A program made the position numbers and the translations under genes. A model generated the notes under the pieces. That model did no database searches and was not told the DNA's origin. It was given only the letters and a program-made list of their open reading frames with translations. Shown here piece after piece: positions 30,204-39,201 of a stretch of DNA of 64,000 nucleotides. Each line of letters opens with the position of its first letter. The stretch's first letter is position 1. The stretch is from Algoriphagus sp. (lineage in GTDB: Bacteria > Bacteroidota > Bacteroidia > Cytophagales > Cyclobacteriaceae). The stretch spans positions 1-64,000 of the forward strand of contig NZ_JABXIN010000011.1 in the NCBI RefSeq assembly GCF_013373065.1, written 5' to 3'.

Positions 30204-31064
30204 TTATATCACCATTTTTTCGATGGGAACTACCAGAATTCCTTCAGCACCAGCGGCTCGGAGTTCTTCGATATTCTCCCAGAATTGATCCTCACTCAAA
30301 ACCGAATGAACGGATGACCAGCCTTCCTGTGCTAATGGAAGAATCGTTGGACTTCGCATTCCTGGAATCAAGCTTATTATTTTTTCTAATGCATGATTTG
30401 GAGCATTTAGAAGCACATATTTATTGCTTTTTCCTTTTTGTACTGCATTGATACGGAACAAAAGTTTTTCTACAATCGCTTGCTTCCAGTCTTCCAGATT
30501 TTCATTGGCAATTAGTACTGCCTCCGAATAGAAGATTTCCTCAACCTCCTTAAGCCCGTTCATCATCAAGGTTGAGCCAGAGCTTACTATATCACAGATA
30601 CCTTCTGCCAATCCGATGCTCGGTGCAATTTCTACGGAACCGCTAATTTCATGGATATCTGCCTGAACCCCTTTTTGCTCGAGGTAATCTTGAAGAATTT
30701 TAGGATAGGAAGTTGCAATGCTTTTTCCCTGAAAATAATCAAGCCCAATATAGGTTTGACCTTTAGGGATGGCTAGTGAAAGTCTACATTTTGAAAAACC
30801 CAGTTTTTTGAGGGTTTGGACTTTTTTGTCCTTTTCAACTAATTCATTTTCTCCAACAATACCCAAATCAGCGACCCCATCTGCCACATAGCCAGGGATA
30901 TCATCATCCCGAAGGAACAAAAATTCGATAGGGAAATTGGTTGAAGTAGATTTGAGTTTACCGGTTCCGTTGTAAAATTTGATCCCACATTCCTTGATCA
31001 ATTTCAACGAATCCTCTGATAGTCGTCCGCTTTTTTGAACAGCGATACGGATAATTTTTTCCAT
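30204..31064 (-). CDS. hisG: ATP phosphoribosyltransferase (long form)
   Basis: IRIAVQKSGRLSEDSLKLI, DLGIVGENEL, DIVSSGSTLMMNGL; C-terminal regulatory region. Confidence 0.95.
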   Translation of the reverse strand: MEKIIRIAVQKSGRLSEDSLKLIKECGIKFYNGTGKLKSTSTNFPIEFLFLRDDDIPGYVADGVADLGIVGENELVEKDKKVQTLKKLGFSKCRLSLAIPKGQTYIGLDYFQGKSIATSYPKILQDYLEQKGVQADIHEISGSVEIAPSIGLAEGICDIVSSGSTLMMNGLKEVEEIFYSEAVLIANENLEDWKQAIVEKLLFRINAVQKGKSNKYVLLNAPNHALEKIISLIPGMRSPTILPLAQEGWSSVHSVLSEDQFWENIEELRAAGAEGILVVPIEKMVI

Positions 31065-31107
31065 GAGTCTAAAATACGCTAAGAAATAAACTTGATGAAT
31101 GAAATTT

Positions 31108-31141
31108 GGTGAAAAGTGGAATCCTTGATTCCAGAGTCACC
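31108..31141 (-). promoter_or_regulatory. Stem-loop in the hisG leader (candidate attenuator hairpin)
   Basis: RNA sense: GGUGA-CUC-UGGAAUC-AAG-GAUUCCA-CUUU-UCACC, a 7-bp inner and 5-bp outer stem. Confidence 0.6.
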
Positions 31142-31158
31142 GGATTGGGTGTGTATTT

Positions 31159-31177
31159 ATTCCTCCTTAAGAGGAAT
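31159..31177 (-). promoter_or_regulatory. Stem-loop overlapping the end of the His-rich leader ORF
   Basis: RNA sense: AUUCCUC-UUAAG-GAGGAAU, 7-bp perfect stem. Confidence 0.55.
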
Positions 31178-31250
31178 GATGGAAATGATGCACATGCACC
31201 TGATGGTGATGTGAAGAAAAAATGGCGATATAAATGCCCTGAGCTTTCAT
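31167..31250 (-). CDS. hisL: Histidine-rich leader peptide MKAQGIYIAIFSSHHHQVHVHHFHHSS (candidate his operon attenuator)
   Basis: 27-codon ATG..TAA ORF 102 nt upstream of hisG; 8 His among 12 codons; absent from the ORF track because of its size. Confidence 0.88.
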   Translation of the reverse strand: MKAQGIYIAIFSSHHHQVHVHHFHHSS

Positions 31251-31259
31251 TTACGGTGA

Positions 31260-31290
31260 CAAAGTTAACCACAGGGATGAAACATGCAAA
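31260..31290 (-). promoter_or_regulatory. Bacteroidota-type sigma-A promoter for the his leader
   Basis: Minus strand TTTG-N19-TAACTTTG, a full match to the TTTG/TAnnTTTG consensus, ending 9 nt before the leader ATG. Confidence 0.75.
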
Positions 31291-31311
31291 TTGATAAAAG
31301 GGTTTTCGGAA

Positions 31312-32580
31312 TTAATTGATGGGTGGTTGCCAAGGGCCATAAACTGCCTCTCTAAATGCCTTGTGAAGGCCGATTCCATCATAGGGAGTCAACTGTACAA
31401 ATAAAATTGCAATCAATTCATTTTTTGGATCGATAAAAAACAAGGTGCTTAAAGCTCCATCCCAAAAGAATTCGCCCACTTCTCCTTGGTTTTCCTGCGC
31501 ATTTTGTGGGGGAGCAATTCGTACTGCAAAGTCGATCCCAAAGCCTACCTGTCCACGATGAGGTAACCAAGAACGTTCCTTTATTGAGTCTGGAAGGTGA
31601 TTGGTTCGCATCAATGCAACAGAAGCTGGTTGAAGAATCGCTTGGTTTTCGTGTTGGCCTTCATTCAAAAGCATTTTAGCAAACTTCAAATAATCATCAA
31701 TAGTACTGCTCAGACCGAAGCCTCCGGGGGTCAAAGGCCAATGATTGTAACTGAAACGGTAGGCTATCGAGTCGTCTTGGCGAGCTACAAATCCATCTGC
31801 TTGCCGCTCATAAACAGCTGCCATTCGATCTCTGAATTCTTCTGGAACATAGTACATGGTTTCCTCCATCCCTAAGGGATCCAGTATTTCTTTTTGTAAA
31901 AATTCATCATAGGGCATTCCTGCTAGTTTTTCAACCAAATAGGCTTGAATATCCACGCATAGGCCATATTCCCATTGAGTGCCTGGTTGAAACCAAAGAG
32001 GAGTACTCCCTATTTTTTCAGCCATACTGGCTAAAGTATTGTTATAATTTCGGGCATCTTTTTCCTTCATTATTTCACTCAAACCGGGAATATTATCCCG
32101 GTTTGGAAAGCCGGCCGTGTGACGGGTAATATCCCTAACACTTATGGATCGATCAGCTTCTGTCAGAATCATTTGACCGTTTTCATCCACTCCTTGATAC
32201 ACTTCCATATTGGAAAATTCCGGTAAATATTTTTCCAATGGATCATCCAATTCGAACATTCCCCGCTCATAAAGCTTCATCAACGCAGTGCCTGTAATGG
32301 GTTTGGTCATGGAATAAATCTGAACCAGCGTTTGACGTTCCATGGGTTTTTGCTTTTCCCGATCGGCATAGCCATATGCCTGAAAATATCGTTCTTCTCC
32401 TTTTTCATAAATCAAAGCAGAAATTCCAGCAACTTTACCTGATTCAATAAAGGACTTTAAGGTACTGTCGACTCGGACTTGAGCAACCTCATCAAAAACT
32501 AGTTTTGTGGATTGGGGAGAAGAACCACATGCTGTTAGAATTAATTGAAGGAGAAGGATGAAGTAAACCGCGCGGAACAT
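31312..32580 (-). CDS. Serine hydrolase (class C beta-lactamase-like), lipoprotein
   Basis: Lipobox LILTACG; SMTKPITGTALM (SxxK), YGL; HRGQVGFG region. Confidence 0.88.
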   Translation of the reverse strand: MFRAVYFILLLQLILTACGSSPQSTKLVFDEVAQVRVDSTLKSFIESGKVAGISALIYEKGEERYFQAYGYADREKQKPMERQTLVQIYSMTKPITGTALMKLYERGMFELDDPLEKYLPEFSNMEVYQGVDENGQMILTEADRSISVRDITRHTAGFPNRDNIPGLSEIMKEKDARNYNNTLASMAEKIGSTPLWFQPGTQWEYGLCVDIQAYLVEKLAGMPYDEFLQKEILDPLGMEETMYYVPEEFRDRMAAVYERQADGFVARQDDSIAYRFSYNHWPLTPGGFGLSSTIDDYLKFAKMLLNEGQHENQAILQPASVALMRTNHLPDSIKERSWLPHRGQVGFGIDFAVRIAPPQNAQENQGEVGEFFWDGALSTLFFIDPKNELIAILFVQLTPYDGIGLHKAFREAVYGPWQPPIN

Positions 32581-32610
32581 AAGTAGAGTAGAATTCGATT
32601 GGATAGAAAT

Positions 32611-33342
32611 TTAAAAAATATCTTTTTTCATTTTTGCTGACCATCTTTTTATTCCATCAATGGCAAATTCTGCAATGGCTTTATATCCTAGGTTTGAAGG
32701 ATGAATTCCGTCACTACAGAAAAATTCTTTGTCTAAGCTCATCTGTATTTTCTCATAAATCAATAATGGATTTGATGTAGCGAGCTTTTGCATTTCACCT
32801 GTCAGAAACCCCCGCTGTTTTTCTAGGTAAAATTGAAGACTAGTTGGAAAGGATGGGAAAAGCTGTACTGGGGGAATATCTGCGAGATATATCCATTTGG
32901 GTGATAAATCTTGTTGAAGTTGTTTGATGAGGTATTCAAGCTTGTTTCTAAAGTCTTTCGGATTAGTCAATCGAAAGCAATCATTAGCCCCGATGAAGAG
33001 GAATATTCCTTCAAAATCCCCTATTAATCCGGATAAATCCTCTTGGAATGTAGGAATCAATTCTTTTACCCGAAGGCCATTTTTTCCAAGATTAATGACT
33101 TGATAATTTTGATCAAACATCCTGTAAATATTTCCGGCTAAGGTATTTTCCGGTTCACTCGCCCCAACACCCGCAGCAGTGGACTCTCCAAGAATAAGAA
33201 TACGTTTTGTATTTGTGCCTAGAATTAAATGATTGCTTTTGGCAGGTGGTAAGGGGTTGTTTTTCCTTACTTGTTTTGCCTGAAAAATTAAATAGGGTAA
33301 AACCGGAAAGAGTTGGGCTTGAAACAAACGGTAGCTGCGCAT
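32611..33342 (-). CDS. SGNH/GDSL-type lipase/esterase
   Basis: ILGESTAAGVGAS, GKNGLRV, FIGANDCFRL, DGIHPSNLGYKAIAE. Confidence 0.85.
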   Translation of the reverse strand: MRSYRLFQAQLFPVLPYLIFQAKQVRKNNPLPPAKSNHLILGTNTKRILILGESTAAGVGASEPENTLAGNIYRMFDQNYQVINLGKNGLRVKELIPTFQEDLSGLIGDFEGIFLFIGANDCFRLTNPKDFRNKLEYLIKQLQQDLSPKWIYLADIPPVQLFPSFPTSLQFYLEKQRGFLTGEMQKLATSNPLLIYEKIQMSLDKEFFCSDGIHPSNLGYKAIAEFAIDGIKRWSAKMKKDIF

Positions 33343-33696
33343 TTATCCGCCGGCTTTTTTGGCTCGGTAGCCTTCTTTCAATAGAATCTGAAGGATTTTT
33401 TCACGATGGTCTCCCTGAATTAATATCTCGCCATCTTTTGCGGAGCCACCAACACCGCATTTGGACTTCAATAGTTTGCCAAGTTCTTTTAAATCTTCTT
33501 CCGAACCTACAAATCCACTAATCAAGGTTACCTGCTTGCCACCTCTTGCTTTTTTATCGAGCATCACTTTTAAGTTTTGCTCAGCAGGAGAGAGCGTTTC
33601 AGCCGAATCATCCGAATCGTATTGATATTCAAAATCTGAGGAGGTTGAGTAAACGACCCCATCTCTTTTTTTCCAATCGTTGTTTTTTCTATCCAT
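33343..33696 (-). CDS. SUI1/YciH-family translation initiation factor-like protein
   Basis: KQVTLISGFVGSEEDLKELGKLLKSKCGVGGSAKDGEILIQGDHREKI. Confidence 0.93.
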   Translation of the reverse strand: MDRKNNDWKKRDGVVYSTSSDFEYQYDSDDSAETLSPAEQNLKVMLDKKARGGKQVTLISGFVGSEEDLKELGKLLKSKCGVGGSAKDGEILIQGDHREKILQILLKEGYRAKKAGG

Positions 33697-33703
33697 GTCG
33701 TAA

Positions 33704-33734
33704 AATTAAAAAAGCCTGCGGAATTGCAGGCTTT
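33704..33734 (-). terminator. Intrinsic terminator after the USP gene
   Basis: AAAGCCTGC-ggaatt-GCAGGCTTT with A/T-rich flank (T-tract on minus strand). Confidence 0.75.
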
Positions 33735-33753
33735 CAATATTTATCAATTCAGT

Positions 33754-34605
33754 TTATTCGATTCGTAAAGTCCACACAGGTCGTTTCGCATGATTGACAA
33801 CATCCTCGGCAATACTGCCGGTGATTAAATGAAGAAAACCTGTTCTTCCACTGGTAGCCATGGCAATCAGATCTGCATCTACATCTTCTGCAAACTGAGT
33901 AATACCGGCCTCTTCTGAGGTCGAGTTGTAGATCTCCGCCTTCACGTTTTTCATTTCAAACTCTTTCACAAATCGTTTAATTCGTGACATAGAGTCTCGT
34001 GTCTGCTCAAAGTTGCTAGGCGTATTCACAATCACTAAATAAACTTCCGCGTCAAACAGATGCTGAAGACGTTTTAAACGTGCAGCGATTTCAGCTGAAT
34101 TTTGTCTAAAATCACTGGCAAATACAATCTTTTTGAGATCACTTGGATTGACTGCTGCTTTGATGGTAACAACTGGGCATTTAGCAGTTCTAACAATTTT
34201 TTCAGTATTGGAGCCGATTAAGACTTCTTCCAGTCCTGAAGAACCTTTTGAGCCCATAACTACCAAATCGGGGTTTTCCTCCAAAATAGACTCGGATATT
34301 CCTTTATAGGCATTCCCTAATTTAATCTTGGTCTTCAAAGAGTAGCTTTTTCCGCGATGGCTTTCTCCAAGTTCTTCCATTTGTTTTTTGCGCCGATCCG
34401 CCAGTTCAACGAAAAAAATCTGATTTTCAATTTCAGGCATCATTTCTCCCCCGCCCATGGTTCCAAAGCCAGTGCCGCTAGGAATCTCCAAAACATGCAA
34501 AACTTCTATTTGGACATTATCCAATCTGCTGGCTAATGCCGTAGTAAAATCGAGGGCGTTCTGAGCTTCCTCAGAAAAATCATAAGGTACAAGTACTTTG
34601 GTCAT
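33754..34605 (-). CDS. Universal stress protein with two tandem USP domains
   Basis: VLVPYDFSEEAQNALDFT...VVMGSKGSSGLEEVLIGSNTEKIV; second domain ...IAMATSGRTGFLHLITGSIAEDVV. Confidence 0.92.
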   Translation of the reverse strand: MTKVLVPYDFSEEAQNALDFTTALASRLDNVQIEVLHVLEIPSGTGFGTMGGGEMMPEIENQIFFVELADRRKKQMEELGESHRGKSYSLKTKIKLGNAYKGISESILEENPDLVVMGSKGSSGLEEVLIGSNTEKIVRTAKCPVVTIKAAVNPSDLKKIVFASDFRQNSAEIAARLKRLQHLFDAEVYLVIVNTPSNFEQTRDSMSRIKRFVKEFEMKNVKAEIYNSTSEEAGITQFAEDVDADLIAMATSGRTGFLHLITGSIAEDVVNHAKRPVWTLRIE

Positions 34606-34675
34606 GGCAAGGTTAATTGTTGTATTATGCCAAATTAATATAAAAATTATAGGAAAAAAGGACTTTGATCAGGTT

Positions 34676-35587
34676 TCAAAAAACTAAAAGCCCGATTCCA
34701 AATAATATGACCCAAAGCAATGTACTTAAAGCCATTTTTTTAAGAAAAGGATCTGTTTGGGCAGCACTTTTAGCCTGCTGAACACCTAAGCCAATTTTTC
34801 CCATTAGCGGGAAAGCCAAAAAAGCGAGTAGGGGTAGGTAAGATTGGATTTGGACAGCAAAAAGAATCAAAAAAATGTTTCCTCCGATAATCAATATCCA
34901 GTTATAGGATACAGCTGCTTTTCTTCCTATCCGGACAGGGATAGATTTTTTACCTGCTTTTTGATCAGATTCTATGTCCCGGATATTGTTGATATTCAGG
35001 ACTGCTGTACTGAAACAACCCAATGCACCTCCAATAAAGATTACCTCCCAGTCAAATTGCAAACCATGAAGAAAATAGGTCCCTGCAACTCCCAATAGTC
35101 CAAAAAAAAGAAAAACAGAAATATCACCTAGGCCTGCATAACCATAGGGGTTTGAGCCGGATGTATAGGAGACTGCAGCCCAAATAGCTAACAAGCCCAG
35201 ACCCATAAAAACTGAAAAAAGGACCCAATCATTGAGCGAAATGTAAATGAGGCTAACTCCAGAAATGAAAGAAAGCATTCCTACTACATACATCGCCTTT
35301 TTCATTTCACCTAATGAAATCACTCCAGATTGGACAGCGCGTATAGGGCCGGTTCGATCCTGGGAGTCTGCTCCATGGACACTATCTCCATAATCATTGG
35401 AGAGATTGGAAAGGACTTGTAAGAATATGGTGGTTAGAGAGGCAAGCAGCAAGATTTCCCATCTAAAAACCTCCTTGTAAGCGGCAAGGATTGAACCTGC
35501 AAAAATGCTGGCCAAGGCTAGGGGTAAAGTGCGAAGCCTGACTGCATGCAGCCAGGCCTCTTTTTTATGGGATATGCTTTTTTTCAA
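34676..35587 (-). CDS. menA: 1,4-dihydroxy-2-naphthoate polyprenyltransferase
   Basis: RLRTLPLALASIFAGS, NLSNDYGDSVHGADSQDRTGP, NNIRDIESDQKAGKKSIPVRIG. Confidence 0.93.
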   Translation of the reverse strand: MKKSISHKKEAWLHAVRLRTLPLALASIFAGSILAAYKEVFRWEILLLASLTTIFLQVLSNLSNDYGDSVHGADSQDRTGPIRAVQSGVISLGEMKKAMYVVGMLSFISGVSLIYISLNDWVLFSVFMGLGLLAIWAAVSYTSGSNPYGYAGLGDISVFLFFGLLGVAGTYFLHGLQFDWEVIFIGGALGCFSTAVLNINNIRDIESDQKAGKKSIPVRIGRKAAVSYNWILIIGGNIFLILFAVQIQSYLPLLAFLAFPLMGKIGLGVQQAKSAAQTDPFLKKMALSTLLWVILFGIGLLVF

Positions 35588-35598
35588 CCTTTTGAAAA

Positions 35599-36189
35599 TT
35601 ATGCTTCGATCAAGGAAAGGATTTCTTCATCCAATGGAGCAACAGAAGAAGGGAAAAACTTCATCAGTTCACCATTTTCATTGATGTAATATTTGCAGAA
35701 ATTCCAAGTAGGTTCTTGGCTATTCCAACCATTCATTTTTTCATCAGAAAGCCATCGATAAAGAGGATGCTTATCAAAGCCTTTGACGGAGATTTTCTCA
35801 AAAACCGGGAAGGTTACTCCATAGTTTGCCGTACAGAATTCTTTGATTTCTTCATTGGAACCAGGTTCTTGTCCACCAAAATTATTGGCAGGGAAAGCCA
35901 AAATTTGAATTTTGTCTCCATAGTTTTCATGAAGCTCTTGAAGTGCCGCATATTGTGGGGTATAGCCACATTTGGAGGCTACGTTTACCACTAAAATCTT
36001 TTTCCCTTTGTATTGGCTGAAATCCACTTGATTTCCGTCCAGGTCCTTCATTTTAAAGTTGTAAAATTCGCTTTGCATAGTTTTTGAATTCATGGGAATC
36101 ATGCTTGCTTGAAGGTGTTTAGGCCGCTCCAAGGTTCTGCCGCAGGCCGCAAGCAGAATACAGATTAAGAAAATTGATAGGTTCTTCAT
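35599..36189 (-). CDS. Glutathione peroxidase family lipoprotein (Cys-type)
   Basis: Lipobox LLAAC; LVVNVASKCGYTPQYAALQELH; FPANNFGGQEPGSNEEI; WNFCKYYIN. Confidence 0.92.
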   Translation of the reverse strand: MKNLSIFLICILLAACGRTLERPKHLQASMIPMNSKTMQSEFYNFKMKDLDGNQVDFSQYKGKKILVVNVASKCGYTPQYAALQELHENYGDKIQILAFPANNFGGQEPGSNEEIKEFCTANYGVTFPVFEKISVKGFDKHPLYRWLSDEKMNGWNSQEPTWNFCKYYINENGELMKFFPSSVAPLDEEILSLIEA

Positions 36190-36190
36190 A

Positions 36191-37978
36191 TTACATTCTT
36201 TCGGGTACTTGTATACCTAGCAAACTCATCCCCTTTTTGATTGTTTTGGCTGTCAGCTCAGAAAGCGCTACCCGGAAGGTAACTACATTCGGATTTTCTT
36301 CACTGAAAATTGGAAGGTCTGCATAGAATCGATTGTATTCCTTCGCCAAATCAAATAAGTATTGTGAAATAATCGAAGGGGAATATTCATCTCCTGCTAA
36401 TTTGATTTTTTTCTCAAAATCATTTAAAAGAAAAATCAAACTGCTTTCAGAGTCTTCAACATGCTTAATCGTTGAAAAATCAAGATTCTTATAATCCACT
36501 CCAATTTGATCAGCTTTTCTCAAAATGGAAGCAATGCGAGCATGTGAATATTGAATAAACGGACCCGTGAACCCCTGGAATTCAATTGATTCCTGAGGGT
36601 TGAAAAGCATGCGCTTTTTTGGATCTACTTTTAATAAGAAAAACTTCAAGGCACCAAGACCTAAAATACCATAAAGCTCCTTTGCTTGTTCTTCGGTAAA
36701 TCCTTCAATTTTCCCTAACTCTTTGGTGTGTCTTTCGGCAGTTTCGATCATTTCTTGGATCAAATCATCTGCATCCACCACCGTGCCCTCTCTGGATTTC
36801 ATTTTTCCGGAAGGAAGATCGACCATTCCATAAGAAAGGTGATACAAGCCAGGTCCATAGGGTCTACCAAGTTTCTGCATGATTTTGAAAAGAACGTCAA
36901 AATGATAATCCTGCTCATTTCCAACTACATATACGGATTTGTCAATATGAAAATCCTTATACTTCAAATCAGCAGTCCCCATATCCTGCGTGATGTAAAC
37001 TGAGGTGCCATCTCCTCTAAGAACTAGTTTTTCATCCAGTCCTTCATCTGTCAAATCAACCCAAACGGATCCATTTTCCTTCTTGAAGAAAACACCTTTT
37101 TGGAGCCCTTCTTCAACAATATCCTTTCCTAATAAGTAGGTGTCAGACTCGTAATAGAATTTATCAAAATCTACTCCCATCTTCCGATAGGTTTCATCAA
37201 AGCCTTCATATACCCATTCGTTCATTTGCTTCCAAAGGGCAACAACCTCAGGGTCTCCTGCTTCCCATTTTCGGAGCATATCTTGAGCTTCCAATAGGAT
37301 AGGAGCGTTCTTTTTGGCTTCTTCCTCAGACTGCCCGGAGGTTTTCAAATCATCTATTTGCCTCTTGTATTCCTTATCAAAAAGCACATAGTATTTTCCT
37401 GCTAGATGATCGCCTTTCAAGCCGGATGATTCTGGAGTTTCTCCATTTCCAAAATGCTGGTAAGCCACCATTGACTTACAGATATGAATACCTCTGTCAT
37501 TGACCAAATTGGCTTTTATTACTTCATAGCCATTGGCTTTCAGAATTTCAGCTACCGAATACCCCAAGAAATTATTTCGTAAGTGCCCCAAGTGAAGAGG
37601 TTTGTTGGTATTCGGAGAGGAGTATTCTACCATCACTTTTTGTCCATTGGAAGGCAATTCTCCCCAGTTGGGTTTTTGATAGATTTTACTGAAGATACTC
37701 AACCATGACTGTTGATTAAGGACCAAGTTCAAAAAGCCTTTTACCACGTTGAAATCAGCGACTTCATCGACGTTTTCTACTAAAAAATCACCGATAAGCT
37801 TGGCTGTGTTTTCAGGGCTTGTTTTGGATAGTTTCAGATAAGGGAATACAACGAAGGTGTAAGTTCCTTCAAATTCCTTTCTAGTAGGTGCAAGAGAAAG
37901 TTCTGTATCAATCTCAGTGTTGAAAATGGATTGAAATGCATCCTGAATACCTTTTATGATACTTTGCTGAATGGTCAT
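36191..37978 (-). CDS. argS: Arginyl-tRNA synthetase
   Basis: VEYSSPNTNKPLHLGHLRNNFLG; KMKSREGTVV; C-terminal DALR domain. Confidence 0.96.
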   Translation of the reverse strand: MTIQQSIIKGIQDAFQSIFNTEIDTELSLAPTRKEFEGTYTFVVFPYLKLSKTSPENTAKLIGDFLVENVDEVADFNVVKGFLNLVLNQQSWLSIFSKIYQKPNWGELPSNGQKVMVEYSSPNTNKPLHLGHLRNNFLGYSVAEILKANGYEVIKANLVNDRGIHICKSMVAYQHFGNGETPESSGLKGDHLAGKYYVLFDKEYKRQIDDLKTSGQSEEEAKKNAPILLEAQDMLRKWEAGDPEVVALWKQMNEWVYEGFDETYRKMGVDFDKFYYESDTYLLGKDIVEEGLQKGVFFKKENGSVWVDLTDEGLDEKLVLRGDGTSVYITQDMGTADLKYKDFHIDKSVYVVGNEQDYHFDVLFKIMQKLGRPYGPGLYHLSYGMVDLPSGKMKSREGTVVDADDLIQEMIETAERHTKELGKIEGFTEEQAKELYGILGLGALKFFLLKVDPKKRMLFNPQESIEFQGFTGPFIQYSHARIASILRKADQIGVDYKNLDFSTIKHVEDSESSLIFLLNDFEKKIKLAGDEYSPSIISQYLFDLAKEYNRFYADLPIFSEENPNVVTFRVALSELTAKTIKKGMSLLGIQVPERM

Positions 37979-38009
37979 GGTTTTAATTTTGATTCACCTA
38001 TCTGATGAT

Positions 38010-38960
38010 TTAAAAGTGTTCAACGAGGGAGTTGGTTGTGATTTCCAATATTTCGAAGGCATGTTCTGCCATGGTGTTTTCTGTATCCAATGTTGGGTTC
38101 ACTTCCACAATTTCCCAGCAACAAACGCGCTTGTCCTTGATAAGTTCGGCATTTAATGAAATTGCCTCTTCCACAGTAAGTCCATTTGGCACGGGTGTAC
38201 CTGTACCGACTGAGATGGAAGAATCCAGGCTATCTACATCGAAAGAAATGTAAATTTGATCGCAATCTTTGAGAATTTCTAGAGTTTCTTGTGCGACTTT
38301 TTGGATTCCAAGATTTCGGACTTCTTCTGTTTTGAAGTTTTTGATTCCATATTTATCTATCAGATAGTCTTCTGGTTTTTCCGTATCTCTAACGGAGATA
38401 AAGACTATATCTTTCGGGTCAATTTTAGGAAAGTCACCCCCAATTTTCTTGATTCTTTCCCAGTAGTGGATGGTTTCCTCAGTGGGTTCATTGACCTGAC
38501 AATCCTTGTTGTCTAACTGAGCAGTCATGGCCAACGGCATCCCATGCATATTTCCTGAGGGAGTGGTATAGGGCGTATGTAGATCAGCATGTGCATCAAT
38601 CCAAATAACTCCTAAGCGTTTTTCTGGATCTGCAGCTTTGATTCCCATGATAGTACCCGCTGCAGTACTGTGATCTCCCGCCAAAACAATCGGAAATTTT
38701 TTTTCTAATCGAAGGGATTCGATTGTGCTGTAAACGTTTTTCAAAACCTGATAAACCCCATCAATGTATTTTGCATGCGGAAACTTATTTCCTTTCCAGA
38801 GGTAATTGTTTGCATCCTGAACGTTGATGGGATCAAACTTGGTGAAAAAATCAGATTTTTTGTCAAGCGAAGCGATTTTCAATGCATCAATACCGAGGCT
38901 TGCACCTCGAGTACCTGCTGCGATTTCTGACCGAACTTCTACAAGCTTGATATTTCTCAT
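38010..38960 (-). CDS. Arginase
   Basis: LAGDHSTAAGTIMG, IWIDAHADLHTPYTTPSGNMHGMPLA, SFDVDSLDSS. Confidence 0.93.
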   Translation of the reverse strand: MRNIKLVEVRSEIAAGTRGASLGIDALKIASLDKKSDFFTKFDPINVQDANNYLWKGNKFPHAKYIDGVYQVLKNVYSTIESLRLEKKFPIVLAGDHSTAAGTIMGIKAADPEKRLGVIWIDAHADLHTPYTTPSGNMHGMPLAMTAQLDNKDCQVNEPTEETIHYWERIKKIGGDFPKIDPKDIVFISVRDTEKPEDYLIDKYGIKNFKTEEVRNLGIQKVAQETLEILKDCDQIYISFDVDSLDSSISVGTGTPVPNGLTVEEAISLNAELIKDKRVCCWEIVEVNPTLDTENTMAEHAFEILEITTNSLVEHF

Positions 38961-39201
38961 GGTATTTTTGGGTCGGGTTTGTATTCAGCTTGCAAAAGTA
39001 CTCAAATTGGGCTAGGAATCCACTCTAAGAAAAATCCTGATTCACATTTCAGTTCTATTTTTAAATATCTATCCCTTCCTTGCTTTTAATTCTAGAAATA
39101 CTCCATTCAAATTAATTTCTTTCTAGATATTCCCATCAGTGATTTGAAAATCCATCTTATTATTCAAATTTTGTGACCTTAATCTTCTTAAAATATTGAC
39201 C

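Noticed and set aside
31069-31272. 67-aa minus-strand ORF MVNFVTVNESSGHLYRH...
   Set aside because: Overlaps the His leader in another frame, has no recognisable motif, and the 27-codon His-rich ORF plus hairpins explains the region better.
31106-31294. 62-aa plus-strand ORF upstream of hisG
   Set aside because: Antisense to the his leader; no motif and no promoter support.
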